A stretch of 64,000 nucleotides of DNA from Coptis chinensis (GCA_015680905.1 CM027378.1:88193501-88257500); one strand, 5' to 3'. Counted from the first letter of the stretch, positions 11,770 through 23,567 are shown. The notes: a model not told the origin generated them from the letters alone. Made by a program: numbers and translations.

Positions 11770-12374
11770 CAGTCTTGACTTCACAAATCTTTCCCAATCT
11801 TCCTATCTAATATTTTTCTCGTGTTTTTTAGGCGGCTTCAAAAGCATTTCAGGTTGGTCTTTGTAGGGAGTGATATAGTACCTAGTCAACCGACTCTTGA
11901 ATTCTTTCCATTTCTCACCAATATCTGAGACAACACCCTTCTTTTCGTCTTCTGTCAAGCTGAATTTGGCCTATAAAATAAGAATAAGCTATAAAGTTAC
12001 AATAAACTAAGACTAATTAGACAATTAATATTACAATTGGAGCTATTTACCTTTATACTATCCCATAACAAGTCTCTCACTTCATCTCCGACAGCATGCC
12101 AATTTTCATAATCAACAATAGAGATTCGGGACTCCGCTAACAAACCTGAGTAGCTTGCCAAATCCTTTCCGCCCTTCCTATCGTTGACCATCTTCATTGT
12201 ATTGAACATTCAATAGTTCACCCTCTCTCATTTTGTTATCTTTTGCATTGAACTGCTCCTCTTCCCCGTCCTTTCTACACTTGAAGCTTGTGTATTGTTA
12301 ACTTCCATTGGTGTATCGGAAGTCTCGTCAACTCCCATATCTGAATCGAATCGAGAATTCTCTCTCGGATCCAT
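11770..12374 (-). pseudogene. TNP1/TNPA-type second CACTA gene, N-terminal part with Ptta/En/Spm (Transposase_24) domain
   Basis: The ATG at 12374 starts an acidic, serine-rich N terminus. Copy 2 shows it unbroken from 61189 as MDPGENSDSDSDMGVDETSD and on to 126 residues. Next come KDLASYSGLLAESRISIVDY and a GDEVRDLLWDSIK segment ending at a GT donor near 12050. The next exon (about 11850-11970) reads AKFSLTEDEKKGVVSDIGEK, WKEFKSRLTRYYITPYKDQP, E. The WKEFKSRLTRYYIxPYKD core is the hallmark of Transposase_24. In En/Spm this type of protein binds subterminal repeats and assists TNP2. Copy 1 shows small indels in the N terminus that copy 2 lacks; they fall at CTG/CAG sites and may be sequence errors. 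The expected middle of the domain downstream is replaced by cargo. Confidence 0.75.
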
Positions 12375-12679
12375 GCTTTGATTTCCTATATACCAAGTAT
12401 AGACATGAAGACTTGAACCAATAATAACATATGAAATAAGCTAGGTATCAATAACTTGGACAATATTAATTAAACAATAATAAGACAAATGATCATCCAT
12501 AACATGAATTAAAGTATTAAGGCAAATATAAATATCAAAGTAGGTAATGCAATTCACATTTAATAACAATATTCAATAGTCAAATAATAAAGGAACAAAC
12601 TTGTTCAAACATCTCCATAGAAAGGAAAAAATCATAACATGCTCTAACTTAATCGTTTGAGGTAGGGTCGACATAAGTC

Positions 12680-15600
12680 CCTCACAATCTACACGCCAAG
12701 ATAAGATGATCTTGATGCACCTGAACTAAGGGAGTCAACATCTGGAAATACTTTACTACTTGTATGATCTAGCTCATCCTCATTCCCTTCCTCAAGGTAG
12801 TCTCTTTCAGGAGTCCTCAAAGCTATTGGCCATTTTAGATTGAGTTGGTCAGGTACATAAAAGACTTGCTTAGCCTGAGAGGCCATCACAAAAGGGTCTT
12901 CCTTATGTCCAATTCTACCAAGGTCAACAGAAGTGAAACCCAAATCATCTACTTTGATGCCATTTCTGTTGTCAACCCAAATCCACACTTAAATCTTTGG
13001 ACTTTGAGTACCGGATAGTCGAAAGCAGACCATATCTCGGTTATAACACCGTAGTAACCCATTTCAAAACAACGGGGTTCTTATCCTTTGCACTAGAAAT
13101 TTGCCTTTGTTGTTAAGCCATTAAACCTACACCACTGTTTTGGTTTACTAGTGAAGCTTCATGATCCTTCGTATGAAAATGGTATCCACCAATAACATAG
13201 CCTGAACACTTTAGAACGTCTCGACGAGGTCCTTGAGCTATAACTTTCAGGGTGTTTGAAAGTTTGTTACTGGTAGCTGCTGCCTCCTCATTAACCTGAT
13301 TATCCAAGTTATCCAAGAATCTTAGTCGAATTTAGCAAAGTTGTATTAGATGTAAAATAATTTCAGATAATCTTACCCTTTGACAAATCCAATAAATGAA
13401 TGTGCGAGTGTGCTCATCTTGATACCATTTGGCTGACTTACGAGGATAAGTAAGATTTAGGTGTTCCATATGCTTCCTATCAAGTTAGGAAAAAAGCTTG
13501 GTCACCATTATCTGTCTAGGTGAAATAAGGAAAAACAAAATTCTATACTAACGCACTCGATATAAGGTTGAACGTCATTAGTGTTTGCCAAAACACATTG
13601 ATGAGCTTGCTCCCAAGTCTTCTCGTCGACTTCAACAACATTCATACCACCAAGAGGCTTTCCATAAGAAATTGTATTTTCTTTCTCCGTATCATTAGTA
13701 TCCATGTTTCTAACTGATGGGACTCCCACTGCATTCACTCCAGATAAATACTCGCTAAGAAACTCAACAGCTTCTTCAAGGATATAATTTTCAGCAATGC
13801 ATCCTTCTGGACGATTTTGATTCCGCACGTAACCCTTTAGTATTTTCATGAACCTAATATTCAAAAAGTGACAAAAGAAGATAAAATAAAAACAAACAAA
13901 CAATCAAATTGATGAAGCTTTACTGAATTATTGAAAGTAGTTAATTCAATTTTTTGTGTACTTGCCTCTCAAATGGATACATCCAACGAAAGAATACTGG
14001 CCCACAAAGCTCAACCTCCCTTATAAGATGAACAGATAGATGCACCATGATGTCAAAGAACGATGGTGGAAAGTACATTTCAAAGACATAAAGTGAGGAC
14101 CAAATTGTCTTGAATTTCCTTTAATTTGGACACATCCACTACTTTGGTGCAAAGAGAGTTGAAAAAGAAACACAACCGAGTGATGGTATACCTCACGTGC
14201 TTTGGCAACACTGATCGTATCGCCACAGGAAGAAGTTGCTGCATCAATATGTGACAGTCATGAGACTTGAGACCATACACTTTTAAATCTTGCATCGACA
14301 CGCAGTGTCTAAAATGTGAAGAATATCCATCTGGCACTTTGAGTTCACGCAACGTGTTGCATACTGTTTCTTTCTCAGCTCTAGATAACGTATGACATGC
14401 TGGTGGAAGATAAGTCCTATTTCCCCTTTTCTCTGGTGCTAGTTCCTTCCTCATGTCCATTTCTAAGAGGTCTAGGTGACTTTTGAGGTCATCTTTTGTC
14501 TTGTACTTAATGTTAAGTAGTGTGCCGATGATGCTATCACAAATATTTTTCTCAATATGCATGACATCCAAATTGTGTCGCACAAGCAAGAATTCCCAAT
14601 ATTCAAGCTCAAAAAATATGGATCTCTTCTTCCAATAATTACCACTTTCATTCTCATCAGAAGTGCTAGGCTGCTTCTCTCGTGTTTGTGACTCTTCATT
14701 GGATGCCTTTGACTTCTTTCTTGATCTTTTTGGCTTTGGAATCACCAGCTTTGGTTTCCCCCATCTAACCTTCATCCCTTTGAGCTTCTCTGAAATCACC
14801 TCTCCAGTTAACGGGTCCGGATGTGATCTTAACTCTTGCTAACCATTAAATGCCTTCCTTTGCCTTCGATAACGATGATTTTTTGGAAGGAACTTTCTAT
14901 GGGACTGATATATGTTTTTATTCGAGTGTTTCAATCTTGTAGAATCAGTTTTCTCACCGCATATTGGACAAGCAAGATATCCCTTGACACTACACCCAGC
15001 TAAATTTCCAAGAGCAGGAAAAATCATTGATCGTCCCACGATTAGAACAACCCTTAATGTAAAAGATTCTTGCTTGTAGGCATCATAAACCTCCACACCA
15101 GATTCCAAAGAGCCTCAGAAATCTTCAATTAAAGGTCTAAGGTAAACATCAATATCATTACCAGGTTGTCGGGGACCTGATATCAACATTGTCAGCATCA
15201 AAAATTTTCTCTTCATACATAACCATGGCGGAAGATTGTAAGTGATCAACATAACCGGCCAGCAACTATGCCTAGAGCTGAGATGACTATGTGGATTGAT
15301 CCCATCTGTCGAAAAGAGCAAGTCGCAGATTTCTTGAATCTTCAGCGAACTCTGGCCACCTTTTATCAACCTCTTTCCATGCTGGAGAATCTGTTGGATG
15401 ACACATTTGACCATTAACTTCTACTCTTCTATCTGCATGCCATACCAAATCCTTTAATGTCTGAGCGGATTGAAACATCTTTGCAAACCTTGGAGAGGCG
15501 GAAAGTACCACAAAACTTTCGCGCAGCGCTTTACCCTTCTTTTCTTGATATCTCGACGTTCCACAAGTTGGACAACTAGTTAAATCCTTGTACTCATCTC

Positions 15601-16251
15601 CTCTGTAAAGTATGCAATCATTGGGACATGCATGTATTTTTTGAACTTCCATTCCAAACGTAGACAAAATATTTCTAGCTTTGGTCATGGATTGTGGCAC
15701 TTCGTTATTATCCGGCAACATTTTTCCCAACACCTTCAATAGCTTGGTAAAACTCGTGTCTGACCACCCACTACTGGCTTTCAAGTTGAACAATTCCACA
15801 AGGGATGATAACTTTGTATAGCTTTTGCAACCTTTGTACAAAGGTTTCTCAGCATCTTCAAGCAATTTACAAAGCTTTTCAGGATTCCCTGTGAAGCTCT
15901 CATATGCATCATTAACCATTCTAACCGTGTCCCCAAAATCACATGGGGTTTCCATATCAAAGTCTTGACATGGAGGTTCATGCTTGTTGACACTTCGGGA
16001 CTTTCCACATCGTGAGGCTTTTCCCCATGCCATATCCACGTTTTGTAACTTTTTTCAAAACCAACATGAAACAGATGATCCCTAATATCGTCCAAACTCT
16101 GATGCAAGTGGTTCCCACAATTAAGGCATGGGCATCTTATGAAATTAAGATTGTCTGGGCCTGCATGCTCTCCAGCACATTTTATAAAATACTTGACCCC
16201 TTCCTCGTATTCATCAGACAGTATATCCATAGACATCCAAGGCTTATCCAT
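12680..16251 (-). pseudogene. TNP2-like CACTA transposase gene, copy 1, multi-exon, with apparent frame breaks
   Basis: The likely start is the ATG at 16251 (MDKPWMSMDILSDEYEEGVK), opening a transposase-associated zinc-finger-like domain with CPCLNCGNHLHQ and TWIWHGE. The Tnp2 domain follows: LYKGCKSYTKLSSLVELFNL, GWSDTSFTKLLKVLGKMLP, KIHACPNDCILYRGDEYKDL, CPTCGTSRYQ, then STDGINPH, GYLACPICGEKT, LDVMHIEKNICDSIIGTLLN and LKSHDCHILMQQLLP. After that come a DUF4218-like part (FFDIMVHL, WMYPFER, GYVRNQNRPEGCIAENYILE) and a DUF4216-like tail (YVIGGYHFHT, DPFVMASQAKQVFYV) ending near 12680. This is the superfamily's catalytic protein, cutting at the CACTA ends. GT/AG introns are likely near 13.3-13.5 and 13.9 kb. 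Frame changes near 16.0, 15.3 and 15.1 kb break it as read. Confidence 0.9.
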
Positions 16252-16872
16252 ACTCAATGTCAGAAATTCAATACACAAGTACTACATACACATGGAAAAA
16301 AAAATGTGATTAAGCAAGATAAAATCACACAATTCATAGATTTTGGCTCAATCTGGTGGTTGAAGCAAATAAAAACATGCAATATAACCTTGTACTAATC
16401 AACCTAAGGTGCCAAAAGTGTAGCGTGGGAATGGATTTAGGCGTATGAATGGGGAAATTCCTACTTTCCTTACATGTGCCCGGCCAGCCACCTAGATACT
16501 TGGTAGAATAAAATGAAATAGCTAAGTGTAGCATTAAGATTAGGGTCTTGATATCAGAAATTCCTAGATCATAATATTCAAGACTTAACTTTGCAAAAAG
16601 ACACACACACAATCAACAAATTGAAAGCTAGTAATCTTTTTACCGTTGAGTGTTTATCTATTTGTCAGCTCAAATCACGATCAGCCAAGCGTTCCTGCCC
16701 AATATATCAATCAACAATAAGCAAACTTGCAAACTAATAGTAAAACAACAGGCATAAGAGCTTCTAAAATCAGTTTATGTAACGAGAACGATCTCCATCT
16801 CTTACTCATTCACCAAACACCTTAAGCCACTAAAATACCGCCACCAAGGCGGCGAGATTACTTTACTTTTAC

Positions 16873-17094
16873 TTGTCAACTTATCATAATACACCTGAAA
16901 GGAAAAACTTTTCCAAAGAAGAGTGGGAAACTTTCACAAGAGACTCAACCGTAAAAGCATTGGAAGAGCTGGGTCTCTTCTCCGACTTCAACAAATGGGT
17001 CAGACGGAATGCTGAAAGGATCACCCTAGCACCACCCAGAAACCAGGGTTCTGAAAAACGCTCAAGGTGGCTCCCATGGTTTTTAAGCAGTTAG
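16873..17094 (+). CDS. Unidentified 73-codon open frame upstream of the transposase gene
   Basis: The plus-strand frame reads KNFSKEEWETFTRDSTVKAL, EELGLFSDFNKWVRRNAERI and a basic, tryptophan-rich end (RSRWLPWFLSS). It is more complex and more gene-like than neighbouring frames and lies on the strand opposite to both transposon genes, between the transposase start (16251) and the right terminus (18054). I do not recognise the family. It could be a captured host exon or organelle-derived piece. The corresponding part of copy 2 lies beyond the window. Confidence 0.35.
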   Translation: MSTYHNTPERKNFSKEEWETFTRDSTVKALEELGLFSDFNKWVRRNAERITLAPPRNQGSEKRSRWLPWFLSS

Positions 17095-17099
17095 GTCTC

Positions 17100-18054
17100 T
17101 TTTTGGAAACGCTAAAAAAATGCTTCGAATTGATCTCCAACTTTTCCACTGGATACCTATCCCGATCTTTGATGTCATATTTAAGGTGAGTTCAAATTAC
17201 GAGAATCGTGCAAAATTTTCAATTTCTTTGTGTAATTTGAGTTCATTGGTTGGGTTGTAGTGTACATGTACACACTCGATGGATATCTAAGCCGCTTTCA
17301 ACCCAAGTGATCAGAATCCGTGATATCTAGCCTCATCGAACAAATACAGAGTTTCCTTTTACACTAAAATCCCCAAATTTTGCAAAGAAAAATTGCAATT
17401 TCTTATTTTTTTTGTGAACCCTATCAACAGCTACCAATGATATAAAGCAAAAACAATTACTTTACAGCCAAAATTGAATTTAAATAGAGCAAAAAACAAT
17501 ACCTGATAGCCGAAATTTAGGAAAGCTGTAGAATAAAATCACTACTATTCTCGGCCGCTTTCTTGATTTATAAGAGACCCGATAGAAGTTGAAGAAGAAC
17601 ACTAGTGGACGATAGAAGTTGAAGAAAAAAGAGAGACCGAGAGAAGTTTAGAGAGTCTGAAGTTAGCAGTTTAGAGAGAGTTTTGGAAGTTGAAAAGACT
17701 AAGTTTGAGCGCGAGACGGTTTTTGGCCCTACTTTCTAATATTAATTTTTCGCGTGGGGTTTTGGTAGACCGACTTTGTCCACGGTATGCTTATTTTTTT
17801 GCAGACATTAGCCACCTTTTTTGTTCACATCGTGGGGTATATGAACATCAAAATACAAATTAGGTGATATTGGTTTGTTCCGTGGTATATGACATACTAT
17901 AAACCACTGTTTTACGAGACTAGTGGCTTTTGCTTGTACCGAAATTAGAAAAGTTTTTCTTACCATGGCATATGCCTATTAGCCACTGTTATTAGAGAAA
18001 CAGTGGTATATGCGCTTTGACCTACCGTGGCTAACGAGCATTTATGTAGTAGAA
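17100..18054. repeat. CACTA right subterminal region and terminus
   Basis: Non-coding. From about 17740 the sequence carries dispersed words of the left end (CCACGGTAT, AGCCACTGTTATTAG, CAGTGGTATATG, CTACCGTGG) and ends TGTAGTAG at 18052. The mix of CCACTG/CAGTGG and CCACGG/CCGTGG words mirrors the left subterminal repeats. Confidence 0.75.
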
Positions 18055-18870
18055 TTAGTTCAATGCAGTTGCATCCAATTTCTGATTTCTCGTTAATTAT
18101 TCTTTGTGGTTAGTTCAATATATTTACATCCAATTTCCAATTTTCTGTTAATTGTCCTTTGAAGTCAGTTCAATGCATTTACATCCAGTTTTTTTATTTT
18201 CCGTTAATTATTCTGTGAAATTAGTTTAATGCATTTGCATCCAGTTTTCGATTTATCGTTTATTATTTGATAAGGTTGCATTTGCATATAGTTTCTGATT
18301 TCCAAGTAATTATTGTTTGAGGTTAGTTCAATGAATTTGCATCTAGTTTCCGATTTCCCGTTAATTATTTCTTGAGTTTAGTTCAATGCATTTGCATCCA
18401 AATTTTATTTTTGAGATTAGTTCAAGTGTAGTTGCATCCGGTTTTTGATTTCCTGTTAATTATTCTTTAAGATTAGTTCCATGCATTTGCATCCTGTTTT
18501 CAATTTATAATTAATTTTTCTTTAAGGTTAGTTCAATATAGTTACATCTAGTTTCTGATTTCCCGTTAATTTAATCTTTGAAGGTTAGTTCAATGCATCT
18601 GCATCCAATTTCCGATTTTTCAACAATTATTTTTATGTTAGTTTGATGTATTTGCATCCAAGTTTTGATTTTCAGTTAATTATTCTTTGATGTTAGTTTA
18701 ATGCAGTTGTATCCATATTCCAATTTTCTATTAATTACTTTTTAAGATTAGTTTAATGTTTGCATTTGTATCCAGTTTTTATTTCCGTTAAATATTATTT
18801 GAGGTTTATTCATGCATTTACATCCAAAGTGTTTGGTTCCCCATTAATTGTTCTTTGTCATTAGTTTCAT
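18055..18870. repeat. 56-bp minisatellite array, right part
   Basis: Continues the array seen at 1189-3577: TTAGTTCAATGCAGTTGCAT is the first unit after the transposon end. About 14 diverged units run to roughly 18870, where the array fades into T-rich DNA. Confidence 0.8.
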
Positions 18871-19109
18871 TAAGTATTATATATATTTTAAAAATATTTG
18901 TCATTATTGCTTTGTCGCTATTTTATTTATTTTTTTCCATTTTATATTATATATTTTGTGATGTTATTTTTGTATATTTTAATTTTCCACATGTAATTTG
19001 TTTTGGTTTGATATATAATTTAATTTTATGTATTTAATTTGTTTTTTTGTTTGGTATATAATTTATTTAAGCCCAACGTCCCACTTTTAACTAAATCTCG
19101 TTATTCCAC

Positions 19110-19164
<55 letters not shown>

Positions 19165-19755
19165 AAGAAATTACATTATTGTGTTGAAAAATTATAAATG
19201 CATAAATTTAATTGGAATACGTCAGAATTATTGTGTCTAGAATTGTGATTTTGGAATCTTTAACTAAGAATAAATGTCTAAATCCCACAATGAATGACGC
19301 ATCAAATTGAAAAGGTTTTAGAAAAATTGTTTTCGGTGAAAACTATTGTTTTTAGCAATTTAGTTTTTTGTCTCATTTTTTTTTTTTTTTTTTTTTGTAA
19401 TTAGCTATATTGTTAAGAAAAAGTTTGAGACTCTGTAAAACTCTAGATGAGATTGTTTTTTCGTAATTAGCTATAGTGTTTAGGAAAAGTTAGAGACTCT
19501 GTGAAACTCTAGATGGGATTGTTTCCTTATTTATATCATATTTTTTTTATAATTAGTAATAGAGTTTAGAAAAAACTGGAGTCTTTGTGAGTACTCCAAA
19601 AAATAGATTGGTGAGGGTACAGCTGTAATATATATTTAAAAATAAAGATAAATATTTGTTTCCTATTTTATCTCCTATTTTTTCTTAATTAGCTATGACA
19701 CGTGGACACTCTAGAAACGCTTCTTCAATTGAAAAGGGTAGAGCTATAATATATA
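18871..19755. other. AT-rich filler with a TA microsatellite
   Basis: No gene seen. A TA run of about 55 bases lies at 19107-19161. From 19380 to 19600 an approximately 75-bp motif built on TTAGCTATA-GTTTAGGAAAAG-GAGACTCTGTGAAACTCTAGATG recurs about three times in diverged form. Confidence 0.5.
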
Positions 19756-21133
19756 CTAGATTTTGGACTCGGGCATACGCCCGGGATCTATTAAATATTT
19801 TGTGTGTCGAAAAGGCTTTACAAAATATCTCACAAATTTTCGAATCATAATATATTTTTATTGAAAATAAATCGAAATACATTAATGAACAGCGATTATG
19901 GTGCATAAGTACTTGAAAACTAAAGGATCAAATTGAGATAGCTTCTTCACTTTGTGGTTTAGGATATTAATCTGTAATTTTCAAATTGAATTATCTTAAA
20001 CTCGATCTAACTTGTATAATAGTTTTTTTAGATTTATGGTGATTTAGTGGTAAATCATCACCGCCGGGTTTACTTACGCACAAATTTGTACAAATTACTA
20101 AAACATGAATATCTATCAAATCACTAAAACAAATTGATTGTTTTATCCTATCCTCAAATAATACACTACTCCCACTTGAAAAGATTTATCACATGAACGT
20201 GTTCTCTACGATGAATTGATGAATACAAAAAAAAATCTCTTTTTAAGAAAATGCGTTCACCTACTTAAAATACTCTCCCAAATATTTTCTCTTTTTCTAT
20301 GTGATTGTTTGTATACATGCAAAATATACTTATTCAATTCCAATATGAATAACAGAGAAGATCATGTCGTTATAAATGTATTGTTTATAAATGAAATTAG
20401 TTAAGTATACTTAAGGTTTTGCTTACCAAGTGCCAAATACAATTTTACTTTTGAGTTCATTTGTGTTTCCCGATGATATCCGAATACAAAATCTAAATTG
20501 TTGTAGTCAACAAATTTCAGGTATATATGAAAGGGTTGTGTGAATAACATTTTGAGTGTTCTAATTCGGTATATCTTACATAATCCTTAGAGAATGTGGA
20601 GAACCATTGGAAGCTGATTTTACACCTTATAATAAGTTATTAACTGGAAAATATGTAGTGTTTTTGAGACCACGTTAAGGATATATTCGAAATAAGTCGG
20701 TGTTTTATCATAGACACTAAAAGTGTATGATTTGTAATAGGGAATTAGCTTCTACAAATCACCTATTTTTTTAGCAATTTTTTTTATTTGATCAAATATA
20801 TAAGAATTGGAATACTAAAAGTGTTTGATTCATAATAAGTTACTTTCTACAAATCACCTATTTTTTAGCAATTTTTTTTTATTTGATAAAATATATAAAA
20901 ATTGAAAATTAACTCAAACTCTCCAAATATAAAATTGAAAATTAACTCAAACTCTCCAAATATAAGAATTAAAATACAAATCAAACTTTATAAAGAGATT
21001 ATATGTATGTGGGATTATAGGCTATTAGAAAAGACTATCTTTTCATATTGTAGGACATATAAGAGAGAAAAATGATAACTCTCATATTAGAGTGCCACAT
21101 AGGAGAGAAAATCCTCCATTGGAAGTCTCTCGC

Positions 21134-21193
<60 letters not shown>
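19756..21193 (-). mobile_element. Candidate non-autonomous Helitron, about 1.4 kb
   Basis: Read on the minus strand, the 3' end shows CGGGC-GTAT-GCCCG, a perfect 5-bp hairpin, then ten bases, then CTAG followed by T. That is the Helitron 3' signature (hairpin, short spacer, CTRR, insertion before T). At the other edge the minus strand reads A|TCTTTTATATATA, giving the expected TC start after A. The 5' region has the style of plant Helitron ends (GCGAGAGACTTCCAATGGAG and then a TGTGGCAC word). No Rep/helicase is encoded, so it would depend on a partner. The TA run inside the 5' end (21138-21187) makes the exact start uncertain. Confidence 0.55.
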
Positions 21194-21195
<2 letters not shown>

Positions 21196-21395
21196 ACCCG
21201 ATAAGAAATTGAAACCGGATTGGAACCAACTTAATTAATAGGTATAGATCCTAGTTTTCTTTAAAAAAAAAAAAAAAAAAAAAAACAACAACAACAACAA
21301 CAACAATTAAATAGAAACCATTAAAAAATATAAATGAAATCGGTAAAAACGAACTGAAACCCACCCATAAACACCGTACCCCTACAAATACAAAT
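21194..21395. repeat. Degenerate dispersed repeat with poly(A) and (CAA)n
   Basis: Holds AACCCGATAAGAAATTGAAA, then about 24 A with a (CAACAA)n tail at 21262-21305, then GAACTGAAACCCACCC and CGTACCCCTAC. It resembles the repeat at window start in reverse orientation. The Helitron candidate abuts or is inserted at its edge. Confidence 0.3.
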
Positions 21396-22342
21396 GGGGC
21401 GATTTGAATTTGTATATAAATATTTGAAAGAATAGGTCAATTTTTTTTTTGTTTTTATTTTATTTATTTGTAATTTAGAATAGACCAAGTGGATGCCAAA
21501 ATCATGAGTTCAAAGTTGAAACAATAAAAATTAAAAAGTGATTTTTACAAATTTGGCTCAATCAATTTAAAACCTGAAGAAAAAAGTTTAAGCATGAAGA
21601 AGAAGAATCCTAGTAGAACTACTAGTCTGAAATTCTGACTCTGACTTCGATCATCCTTCTAAACACGAATATCCATACAACCCGTTTGGGTAGACAGGCC
21701 CACAACAATTAGCCCTCTTCCAGACTTCCAGATGCGGGATAGCCGTATAGAATGAGATGATAATTGGGGAAAATAAAGTGGCATGAGTTTGGGTACGATG
21801 GTAGTCTGAGCCTCTGAAGGGCAAAACTTGTGTAAAAGTCAAAATTCACCAATATCACGTTTTCGACCTACTATGCGACTGTTTGGATAATGACACTCAG
21901 GGGTCAGGGGTGTGTCTTGATGTGTATCAATGAGTATCAGTTGTTTATAAAAATAATAATCTAAATCTATTATTGCACAGTGGGCGAAAAATGCTCATAT
22001 GTGATTTCAGGAGGCCACGTCAGTAATATTTTCACTTAAGGACACATTTTTAATTACTATCTAGGACATGTTCATCGGTTATTACATATAAGTCCTCAAT
22101 CCCAGATAATTCAGTCGTAGGATTCTCTCGAGATCGTGCAGATGATTTCAAGGTACATAAAACAATTAGACGCCACTTTAAAAAAGGATTCGTGATAAAA
22201 CTACGAGTCATAGAAACACAAAATTGATTCTAAAACTAAAAATCCTTCTAGTCCTTCAAAGTTTAAGCTATGAATCCTAGAACAACAAAAAACCTTCTAA
22301 TAGTCCGCAAAATAAAAAACACCCAAAAGACCAAATTCCCAC
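21396..22342. other. Unannotated AT-rich stretch
   Basis: No coding frame with a recognisable domain, no RNA gene, no paired transposon ends. Confidence 0.4.
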
Positions 22343-22520
22343 GAGTTCTCAACCGCCAAGATTGAAGAACTCACGGTTGACGAAGAAAGAACCAATTTAA
22401 TCAGTCAATTGTCTATTCTTTAATTTTTGGGGAGTTCTCAACCGCCAAGATTGAAGAACTCACGATTGACGAAGAAAGAAGCAATTTAATCAGTCCATTG
22501 TCTATTCTTTAATTTTTGGG
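22343..22520. repeat. 89-bp tandem duplication upstream of the carboxypeptidase-like fragment
   Basis: GAGTTCTCAACCGCCAAGAT begins at 22343 and again at 22432. The two 89-bp units differ at only about three positions, so the duplication is recent. Confidence 0.85.
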
Positions 22521-22642
22521 GTTTTGAAATCTATTCAATCCAAACATTACTCTGGGTAACTCTTTTTTTTTTTCGCTTTATTATTTTGCTTAAAAGTTTT
22601 AACGGTCTGCAAACTTAGGTATATTTATGACTTGGGTATTGA

Positions 22643-23567
22643 AAGTATGTGAACATTGATGAGAGTCATGGGAAGAATCTGTTTTACTATTTTATTGCTT
22701 CGAGAGGAACCCATCCAAGGACCCCTGTTGTTCTATGGCTCAATGGTGGACACAGGTGTTCTAGCCGATGGCTTCGTGTATGAGCACGGTATTGGTTTCA
22801 CTTAATTAGCACTCCGATTGATATGACTTAAATTTTCCCTGTTCCAAACATTTAATATGTTATATGTACTATGTAGAAGTTGTTTAGTTAGTTGTTGAAA
22901 CAATTGATAGGAAACGCCTTATCCAAAATGTTTGGTGCAATGGGAGATTTATTTACGCCATTTCATCAACCTAGAATCTACTAAATCATTGCTTAAGTGG
23001 CTTCTTGATGGTTTGATACACTCTGTTTGCCCATTATGTTTGGGGGTGAGGTATGGTCTATGACTCTATGGGGAAGTGAATTAGTGTAATGGCACCTCCC
23101 AATATGAAATTAAGATATCTTTCTATTGTTTTGCATATACAAATGCCTTCTTAATTTCTTGTGGTCTTCCACATAGTGTCTAATTTTATATGTAATACGC
23201 TTGAATTGACTTGAATGTTTTTGGGAAGGAGGCATATCAATATCTCTGCTGCATTTTGGCAGGTCCGTTCAATTTTCAAGCAGGAAAGACTAGTGGAAGC
23301 CCATTGTGCTGCATCTTAATCCATACAGCTGGTCCAAAGTTAAAATACTTGAAAGCGAATATATAATCTTGGAATAATTGTTGCTTACAGCCATTGTTAT
23401 TAGGTTAACTTTTTGTTCCTTGTGTACTTTTATTTTGAATTCAGGTTTCCAATATTATCTATCTGGATTCTCCTGCTGGTGTTGGATTGTCTTACTCTGA
23501 AAATCAAGATGATTACTATACTGGGGACATTAAGACTGCCTCTGATGCTCATACGTTTCTCCTCAAG
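22643..23567 (+). pseudogene. Serine carboxypeptidase-like gene fragment (three exons)
   Basis: Exon 1 (about 22643-22788) reads KYVNIDESHGKNLFYYFIAS then PVVLWLNGG, followed by a damaged CSS region and a readable GFVYEHG in a shifted frame. Exon 2 (about 23263-23338) gives GPFNFQAGKTSGS and, after a one-base shift, LHLNPYSWSK. Exon 3 (23445-23567) is intact: VSNIIYLDSPAGVGLSYSEN and TASDAHTFLLK, with AG before it and GT after it. This is plant peptidase family S10, closest in style to SCPL20-type enzymes: secreted or vacuolar, cleaving C-terminal residues or acting as acyltransferases. No signal-peptide exon is seen, and the exon with the nucleophilic serine (GESYAG) and the later Asp and His are absent. 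The two frame shifts (about 2 bases missing near 22765, one base near 23310) and the truncation argue against function. Confidence 0.85.

Larger units (their letters stand above)
3581..18054 (-). mobile_element. CACTA (En/Spm) transposon, copy 1, about 14.5 kb
   Basis: The left end starts CACTACTACA followed by GCCCATATACCACTG. The right end is its inverse (CAGTGGTATATGCGC ... TGTAGTAG) with the last two bases changed from TG to AA. Between them lie two minus-strand genes typical of the superfamily, a TNP2-like transposase and a TNP1/TNPA-type gene with an Ulp1-like protease, plus subterminal repeats at the left end. The host minisatellite stops at 3577 and resumes in phase at 18055. TTA at 3575-3577 and TTA at 18055-18057 would be a 3-bp target duplication if three stray bases (TAT) sit outside the left terminus. 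The coding parts contain several apparent frame breaks, so the element as read looks non-autonomous, although some breaks may be sequence errors. Confidence 0.92.

Noticed and set aside
14472-14699. Separate short frame inside the transposase gene
   Set aside because: It is an alternative frame of the TNP2-like exon at 14080-14799.
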